Below, piece after piece: positions 53,470 through 61,500 of a stretch of DNA of 64,000 nt (positions within the stretch are counted from its first letter, which is position 1; every line of letters starts with the position of its first letter). The stretch comes from Nocardia sp. NBC_00508 (lineage in GTDB: Bacteria; Actinomycetota; Actinomycetes; Mycobacteriales; Mycobacteriaceae). A program made the position numbers and the translations under genes. The DNA lies in contig NZ_CP107852.1 in the NCBI RefSeq assembly GCF_036346875.1, positions 5,022,001-5,086,000 of the forward strand, given 5' to 3'. A model generated the notes under the pieces. That model was given only the letters and a program-made list of their open reading frames with translations. It was not told the DNA's origin and made no database searches.

Positions 53470-54363
53470 TCACAGCCGGAACCACTTGCGGACCAGCAGC
53501 GCGAAGAACACCGAGGTGGACACGATCCCGGCGTACGTCTCGATCATCAGCACGGCGCGTCCGATCCGGCCGACCTCTTGCAGGTCGCCGAGGCCCACCG
53601 GGTTGAGGAAATTGATCAGGCACATATGCAGCGATGTGGTGATCGGAAGGGATGTGCTCAGCCGCAGCGCGACGGTGAACACGAGTAGTTGCACGGCGAT
53701 CCAGCCGAGCAGCCGGAACGGTCGATAGCCATAGCCGCACAACAGATCCGAGGCCCAGCCGACGCTGCGGCGCCAGGCTGGATAGGTCGCCGACCTGCGC
53801 GCTCTGGCCAGCGCGAGGCCGCACCGGTCCTGCGCGTCGACGTCCTCGTTGAGCGCGTGCAAACCCGAGGCGCGCAGAAACGCCATGGCCGCGTGCCCGG
53901 GGAGAAAGGTCTTGGTCCGCTTGCCGGGCACCGCGGCGGCGAGGAGGCGGTCGCCGAGCTCCTCGTAGATCTCGGCCAGCCGGATGTTCTGGGTCCGGCT
54001 CAGGCTCAGCGGCCCGCGTAGCTCGACCTCCGCGGCCAGCAGCGCCATCAGCAGTTCGACGTGCGCACGCTGGAGCACCTCGTCCATCGCGGTGTTGTCG
54101 TCGGCGGCGGCGTAGATGTCGGAGAAGAGCAGGCTGTCCCCACGATGCTTGACCTTCGTGTGATCGAAAGCGGTGACCACCTTTTCGACGTGATTGTTGA
54201 ACGAATCCAGCAGCGGCTTCTCGTCCGGCTGTCTGGTCCCGGCGCTCAACTCGTCCAGGTAGTCCGCGACTTCCTGGGCGTAGCCGGTGGCGTGCTGATC
54301 GATCCAGATTTCGGGTGTATTCCCGAACTGCACGTGGGTGACCGGGTTGTCGTATTCGGTCAT
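53470..54363 (-). CDS. Membrane protein with potassium-channel-like pore segment
   Basis: Protein of 297 residues. About 210 soluble helical residues are followed by two membrane helices (LLGWIAVQLLVFTVALRL near 222 and AVLMIETYAGIVSTSVFFALLV near 271). The short segment between them reads NFLNPVGLGDLQEVG and resembles the pore loop of two-helix potassium channels (TVGYGD) with a degenerate filter. ATG 54363 follows a GGAGG site at 7 bases. The next gene is divergent and encodes a 62-residue protein. It converges on the cassette at 53462. A channel function is inference from topology and the GLGD motif. Confidence 0.7.
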   Translation of the reverse strand: MTEYDNPVTHVQFGNTPEIWIDQHATGYAQEVADYLDELSAGTRQPDEKPLLDSFNNHVEKVVTAFDHTKVKHRGDSLLFSDIYAAADDNTAMDEVLQRAHVELLMALLAAEVELRGPLSLSRTQNIRLAEIYEELGDRLLAAAVPGKRTKTFLPGHAAMAFLRASGLHALNEDVDAQDRCGLALARARRSATYPAWRRSVGWASDLLCGYGYRPFRLLGWIAVQLLVFTVALRLSTSLPITTSLHMCLINFLNPVGLGDLQEVGRIGRAVLMIETYAGIVSTSVFFALLVRKWFRL

Positions 54364-54457
54364 GGGCATTCCTCCCCCGGAGCCTGCGCGTCGTAGCGAC
54401 GTGATATCCACCATAGCAACGGAATTCACTGGCGAGCGGTGCTCGGAGGGGGTGACG

Positions 54458-54646
54458 GTGCCCGGCACGAATGGCGACGGCACATCGGAGCACATCGGGA
54501 TCGTGGACGGCAATTCGATAGCCACTATCGGCGGCAACTTCGGCGCGGCGGTACAGCAGAACCTCTACCGCATGGGAGACCCGAAACTGTTCGGTGTCGC
54601 AAAGGGGCCGCCCACGGGAGACCGGGCGAACCGTCTCGCGGTCTAA
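54458..54646 (+). CDS. Small protein of 62 residues, unknown function
   Basis: Starts at GTG 54458 behind GGAGGG. The protein is Gly/Asn/Asp-rich: GTNGDGTSEHIGIVDGNSIA then TIGGNFGAAVQQNLYRM, with beta-prone residues and Gln/Asn. It recalls the compact amyloid-signalling peptides of multicellular bacteria, but the resemblance is loose. Divergent from the channel-like gene with 94 bases between. Its stop overlaps the stop of the convergent GNAT gene. Function unknown. Confidence 0.5.
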   Translation: MPGTNGDGTSEHIGIVDGNSIATIGGNFGAAVQQNLYRMGDPKLFGVAKGPPTGDRANRLAV

Positions 54647-55182
54647 TCCGGGCTATGACCGCGCTTGCGCCAGATGCTCGAGGCAGGATGGGCGATCTCC
54701 GATGCGCCCGCGCGGTGCCGGATTCGGCGAACCAGGACGTCGCGGGGCTCTCCCGTGCCGAAGTAGCGCTCCTCGTGTCCGGCCCAGACGAATCCGGCCG
54801 TCTTGTACAGGTTCGAGGCCGGTTGATCGTTCGGCCGGACGGTGAGGAATACGTCGTCGACTAGAGCTGCCCGGCAGCGGGCCAGCGCGCCGTCCAGCAG
54901 CGCCCGTCCGTAGCCGCGGCCACGGCCCTGCGGCGCGACCGCGAGCCCGATCACCCAGGCGCACTGCGGTGAGCCGAGCGCCACCATCGCGTATCCGCCG
55001 ATCGTGCCGTCGAGATCAGCTACGACCCAATGGCTTCCGTGCAGATCGAAGAGTTGGCGCAGCGCAAAGTACGGATAGGCCAGCTCGCCGAACTCGGTCT
55101 GCTCCAGCGCGGCGATATCCGCGAGGTCGCTCAGCATGGCGGTCCGGAATACCGGCGCCCCAGCGCCTTTCGCGATATTCAC
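54643..55182 (-). CDS. GNAT acetyltransferase, RimI-like
   Basis: Protein of about 179 residues. The GNAT core begins FRTAMLSDLADIAALEQTEF and has the acetyl-CoA loop GLAVAPQGRGRGYGRALL near residue 90, then VFLTVRPNDQPASNLYKTAGFVWAGHEERYF, typical of RimI-type protein N-acetyltransferases. A C-terminal basic tail of about 25 residues follows the domain. GTG 55182 is the likely start; ATG 55139 is possible. It is a lone gene between the small protein gene and the repeat-protein gene. Substrate unknown. Confidence 0.82.
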   Translation of the reverse strand: MNIAKGAGAPVFRTAMLSDLADIAALEQTEFGELAYPYFALRQLFDLHGSHWVVADLDGTIGGYAMVALGSPQCAWVIGLAVAPQGRGRGYGRALLDGALARCRAALVDDVFLTVRPNDQPASNLYKTAGFVWAGHEERYFGTGEPRDVLVRRIRHRAGASEIAHPASSIWRKRGHSPD

Positions 55183-55572
55183 CCGCGCCCCCTGTCCTCC
55201 GCCGTGAGTCCAGCTTCCAGAGTAGAGCGCTGGCCATGCTTCCCGGGAGGAGACAGCCGAAAACCGTACCCGGCGACAGGAATTCATTTGATCTGGCATG
55301 TGAGCGGGCGCCCTGATGTGCCAGGTGAAACAGCCTCGGGGGCAACGACGGTGATCGCGTCGCTATCCGCGGTGGGCGGGCGGCCGGTAATCCGTCGACT
55401 CGACGCTCGGTCCGGATCAGCTACATCTGAAAACGGACGAAACCGGATCGGGGATTTGTTGCCAAAATGTCGCTGGGAGAGGGTTACTGGAAAGCGCTGA
55501 AGTGTCGCAGGCTACGTCGCCACCGAAGCTTGCAAGCCTGTTCATCTCGCGTCACCGTCGGAGGGCAGTCCT
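55183..55572. other. Divergent upstream region before the repeat-protein gene
   Basis: About 390 bases between the GNAT gene and ATG 55573. No gene or recognised repeat is seen. It must contain the promoters of both; no clear -10/-35 pair could be chosen. Confidence 0.4.
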
Positions 55573-58500
55573 ATGCCTACTATTGCTTCGCTCGCACCGA
55601 CTTCGGGGCCGCAGCCCGGTGGCAATAGCGTGGTGATAACCGGCTCAGGGTTCAGTGGTGTTGGTCCTTTGACGGTGCGTTTCGGCTCGGTCGCGACCAC
55701 GTTCACCATAGACTCCGATACTCGAATCACGGCCACTGCTCCCGCCGGAACCGGCACGGTGCCGGTTACCGTCACCGCGCTGCTGGGTGGCACGAGCAAC
55801 GCATTGCCCTACACCTATGTCGCGGTTCCTTTTCTGACCTCGATCAGTCCTGCCCAAGGGCCTGCCGAGACCACGGTTACTGTCAATGGTTCAGGTCTGT
55901 CCGGCGCGACCGGGGTGAATTTCGGTAGCACTCCGGCGACGTCGTTCACCGTCGTGTCGGAGACCGAGATCACCGCGGTGGTTCCGCTGGGGACCGGCAT
56001 AGTTCCGGTGACCGTCACCTCTCCGGTCGGGACGAGCAACGCACTGCCGTACATCTATGTCGTATTTCCCACGCTCACTTCGCTATCACCGACCTCAGGG
56101 CCACCGTCCGGGGGCAATCATGTGGTGATCACCGGCACCGGCTTCACTGGTCCCACCACGGTGCGGTTCGGTTCGACCGCGACGACCTTCACCATCGATT
56201 CCCCGACGCGGATCACCGCGATCGCTCCGCCCGGGACGGGTACGGTGCAGGTCACCGTCACCACGTCAGCCAGTACCAGTAACGCGCTGGACTACACCTA
56301 CATCACCACGCCGACACTGATCTCGGTCAGCCCGAACTCCGGCGCGGCGGCAGGCGGCAACACCGTCATCCTCACCGGCACCGGATTCACCGGAGCTACC
56401 GCGGTGAATTTCGGTGCGACGGCAGCACTTTCCTTCAGCATCGATTCCGATACCCAGATCACCGCCACAGTGCCGGGCGGCACCGGCACAGCCGACGTCA
56501 CCGTCACGACCATCGTCGGCACCAGTAATCCCGTCTCCTACACCTACATCCCAGCACCGACACTCACCTCGGTGGTCCCGAGTTCCGGCCCTTCGACGGG
56601 CGGCAACCCCGTCATCCTGACCGGCGCCGACCTGACCGGCACGACCACCGTCCTTTTCGGCGCCACCCCGGCGGTCGAGTTCGTGGTGGTGTCGGACACG
56701 CAGATCAGCGCCGTGGCGCCTGCGGGCACCGGGGTCGTCGATGTCACCGTTGCCACCGCGGGCGGCTCGAGCGGCCCGGTGACCTACACCTACGTCCCGG
56801 CGCCCACGCTCGCCTCGATCCTCCCCGACTCGGGGCCCGAGTCCGGCGGCAACACCGTCACCCTGACCGGCACCAACCTCACCGGTACCACCGCCGTGTA
56901 TTTCAATGGGACACCGGCGATCTCGTTCACCGTCGTCTCCGACACCCAGATCACCGCCGTGGTGGCCGCAGGGACCGCGGGAGCCGTCGTCGTCACGGAC
57001 ACCACCGCGGGTGGCACCAGCAACGGGGTCCTCTACACCTATGTCGCCGCACCGACACTCGCGTCGGTGGTCCCCGATTCCGGGCCGGTCACCGGCGGTG
57101 ACACGGTCGTGCTCAGGGGCACCGGATTCACCGGCGTCACCGCTGTCCGCTTCGGCGCCACCCCTGCGACTTCCTTCACGGTGGTCTCCGGCACCGAGAT
57201 CAGCGCCATCGCCCCCGCAGGCACCGGCACAGTGAACGTCGCCGTCACCGCGACAGGCGGCACCAGCAACCCGGCGACCTACAGCTACGTTTCCGCACCG
57301 GTACTCGGCTCAGTGGTGCCGGCCTCCGGTCCGGAAACCGGCGGCAACACGGTCATCCTCACCGGCACCAACCTCACCGGAGCCACTGCCGTCCATTTCG
57401 ACGCGAATACCGCGATCGCTTTCACCGTCGTCTCCGGCACCCAGATCGCCGCCGAGGTGCCCGCGGGAACGGGCATCGTCGATGTCACCGTCACCACTGC
57501 GGGCGGCGTCAGTAACCCCGTGACCTACACCCATGCCCCGGTACCCGGCCTCACCTCGATCGTCCCCGACTCCGGCCCCGAGACCGGCGGTAATACCGTC
57601 ACCGTCACCGGCACCAATCTTGCCGGTGCTATCGGCGTGCATTTCAATGGGACACCGGCGATCTCATTCACCGCTGTCTCCGACACCCAGATCACCGCCG
57701 TTGTCCCCACAGGTACCGGCTTTGTCGACGTCACCGTCACCACCGCCGGCGGTACCAGCAACCCGGTGAACTACACCTACATCCCGGCACCGGTTCTCGT
57801 GTCGGTCGTCCCCGGCTCCGGGCCCGAGGCGGGTGGCAACACTGTCATCCTGACCGGTGCAAACCTCACCGGCGCCACCTCCGTGCACTTCGATGGGACA
57901 CCGGCCACATCCTTTACGGTGGTGTCGGATGCCGAGATCGCCGCGGTCGTGCCTGCCGGGAGCGGCACGGACGCGGTCACCGTTACCACTCCGGGTGGCG
58001 TCGGCAATGGTGTTGCCTACGTGTATGTTCCGGTGCCCGCACTCGCCTCGGTGGTTCCCGGCTCCGGACCGGAGACGGGCGGCAACACGGTGATCCTCAC
58101 CGGCACGAACCTGGCCGGTGCGACGGCTCTCGAATTCGCTGGAACACCAGCGGTGTCGTTCGTCGTGGTCTCCGATTCGCAGATCAGTGCGGTGGTGCCT
58201 GCGGGGACCGGGTCGGCGAATGTCACTGTGACCACGGCGGGTGGTGTCAGTGATGGGGTCTACACCTATGTTCCGGCGCCGACTCTCGCTGCGGTGGTGC
58301 CGGATTCGGGTCCGGAGACCGGGGGTAACACGGTCACCCTGAGTGGTACGGGATTCACTGGTGCGACTGTCGTGAATTTCGGTCTCACTCCGGCGGTGTC
58401 GTTCACGGTGGTGTCGGATACCGAGATATCCGCGGTCGCTCCTGCGCGGACGGGTACAGCGGCGGTGACCGTGACGGCTGTCGGCGGTACGAGTAACGCT

Positions 58501-61500
58501 GTCCTGTACACGCTTGTTCCCGCTCCGTCCCTGGCCGCACTGATCCCGGATTCGGGTCCGGAGACCGGTGGCAACACTGTCAGCCTTGTTGGCAGCAACT
58601 TCACCGGTACCACGGCGGTGGACTTCGATGGGACAGCGGCGATTTCCTTCACGGTGGTCTCCGATGCCGAGATCACCGCGGTCGTGCCTGCCGGGACCGG
58701 CATGGTCGCGGTCACTGTGACGACGGCGGGTGGTGCCGGCAATGGTGTGGCCTACGTCTATGTTCCGGCGCCGACACTGACCACGGTGGTTCCGGATTCC
58801 GGTCCGGAGACCGGAGGTAACACGGTCACCCTGAGTGGTACGGGATTCACTGGTGCGACTGCGGTGGATTTCGGTGCGAATACGGCGGTGTCATTCGTCG
58901 TGGTCTCCGATTCGCAGATCAGTGCGGTGGTGCCTGCGGGCACCGGTACGGCGAATGTCACTGTGACCACGGCGGGTGGTGTCAGTGATCCGGTGGCCTA
59001 CACCTATGTTCCGGCGCCCACACTGGCCTCGATCGTTCCTGACTCGGGCCCCGAGACCGGTGGCAATACTGTTGTCTTGACCGGTACCGGATTCACCGGT
59101 GCGACTGTGGTGAATTTCGGCCCCATCCCGGCGAGTTCGTTCACGGTGGTGTCGGACACCGAGATATCGGCGGTCGCTCCCGCGCGGACCGGCACGGCGG
59201 CGGTGACCGTCACCGCTATCGGTGGCACCAGCAATGCTGTCTTCTACACGTTCGTCCCGGCGCCGACGCTGGCCGCGATCGTCCCCGACTCCGGGCCGGA
59301 GACCGGCGGCACCACCGTCACCCTGAACGGCACCAACTTCACCGGTGCCACGGCAGTGCATTTCGGCGCGACACCGGCCATATCCTTCACGGTGGTCTCC
59401 GACACCGAGATCACCGCGGTCGCCCCCGCGGGCACCGGCGCAGCTACGGTCACGGTCACTACTCCGGGTGGCTCCACCGAGGTCACGGCGGTCGCTCCTG
59501 CGGGCGCACGCACAGCCGCGGTCGCTGCCACCCTCCCGGGGCGAGCCAGCAGCGCTGTTTCGTACGTCTACGTCCCGGCGCCCGCACTCGCCTCGGTGGT
59601 TCCCGGCTCCGGACCGGAGACCGGAGGTAACACGGTCACCCTCACCGGCGCGAACCTCACCGGTGTGACGGCTCTCGATTTCGATGGGACACCGGCGGTG
59701 TCGTTCACCGTCGTGTCGGACACCGAGATCACCGCAGTCGCTCCCGCCGGAACAGGGGCGGTGAATATCACTGTCACGACTGCCGGCGGTATCAGCAACT
59801 CGGTGGTCTACGCTTATGTTCCGGCGCCGACTCTCGCTGCGGTGGTTCCGGATTCGGGTCCGGAGGCCGGTGGCAATGCTGTTGTTTTGACCGGTACGGG
59901 ATTCACCAGTGCGACTGTTGTGAATTTCGGTCTCACTCCGGCGAGCTCGTTCACGGTGTTGTCGGATACCGAGATATCGGCGGTCGCTCCCGCGCGTACC
60001 GGCACAGCGGCGGTGACCGTGACCGCTATCGGCGGTACCAGTAACGCCGTCCTGTACACGTTCGTCCCGGCACCGAGCCTCGTTGCGGTGACTCCGGATT
60101 CGGGACCGCAGGCTGGCGGCACCACCGTCACCCTGACCGGCACCAATCTCACCGATGCGACGGCGGTGCACTTCGGCGTCATACCGGCTACGTCCTTCAC
60201 GGTGGTCTCCGACACCGAGATAACCGCGGTCGCCCCCGCCGGGACCGGCACGGTCGCGGTCACTGTCACGACCCCGGGTGGTGTCGGCAACGGTGTTGCC
60301 TACGTCTATGTCGCGGCACCCACACTCGCCACGGTGGCTCCCGCCTCGGGGCCGGAGAACGGCGGCAATACGGTCACCCTGAGTGGCACGGACTTCGGCT
60401 CCGCGACCGCGGTGGATTTCGGTGCGAGCGCGGCGGTGTCGTTCGCCGTGGTGTCGGACACCGAGATCAGTGCGGTCGTGCCTGCGGGGACGGGCTCGGT
60501 GAATACCACCGTGACCACGGCCGGTGGTGTCAGTGATCCGGTGCTCTACGCCTATGTTCCGGCGCCGACTCTCGCTGCGGTGGTTCCGGATTCTGGTCCG
60601 GAGACCGGGGGTAACACGGTCATCCTGAGTGGTACGGGATTCACCGGTGCGACTGTTGTGAATTTCGGTCTCACTCCGGCGGTGTCGTTCACGGTGGTGT
60701 CGGATACCGAGATTGCTGCGGTCGCTCCCGCGCGGACGGGTACAGCGGCGGTGACGGTGACCGCTATCGGCGGTACTAGTAATGCTGTCCTGTACACGTT
60801 CGTCCCGGCGCCGACCCTGGCCGCGATCGTTCCCGACTCAGGGCCGGAGACGGGTGGCACCACCGTCACCCTGACCGGCACCAACCTCACCGGTGCGACG
60901 GCGGTGCACTTCGGCGTCATACCGGCTACGTCCTTCACGGTGGTGTCGGATACCGAGCTCAGCGCGGTCACTCCCGCCGGGACCGGCACGGTCGCGGTCA
61001 CTGTCACGACCCCGGGTGGTGTCGGCAATGGTGTTGCCTACGTCTACGTCCCGGCACCCACACTCACCATGGTGGCCCCGGACTCCGGTCCGGAAACAGG
61101 TGGCAACACCGTCACTATCACCGGAGCCAACCTTGCAGGTGCGACCGAGGTCACCTTCGGCGCCACCGCAGCGACATCCTTCACCGTTGTTTCGGATACC
61201 GAGATCAGTGCTGTCGCCCCCGCGGGTACCGGCACGGTCGCGGTCAGCGTGACGACCACCGGCGGCAGCAGCAACGGCATCTCCTACAGCTACGTCCTCG
61301 TCCCCGCCCTCGATTCGGTCGTCCCGAATTCGGGTCCGTTCACGGGAGGCAACACCGTCTCCCTCATCGGCACCAACCTCACCGGTGTCACTTCGGTTCT
61401 TTTCGGTGCGGTCGCGGCAGGCTCATTCACCGTCCTGTCCGATACTCAGATCAGCGTCGCAGTCCCCGCAGGCGCCGGAACAGTGCTGGTCACCGTCGTC

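Noticed and set aside
48440..55182. Prophage or conjugative element
   Set aside because: No integrase, structural, transfer or attachment-site features were seen.
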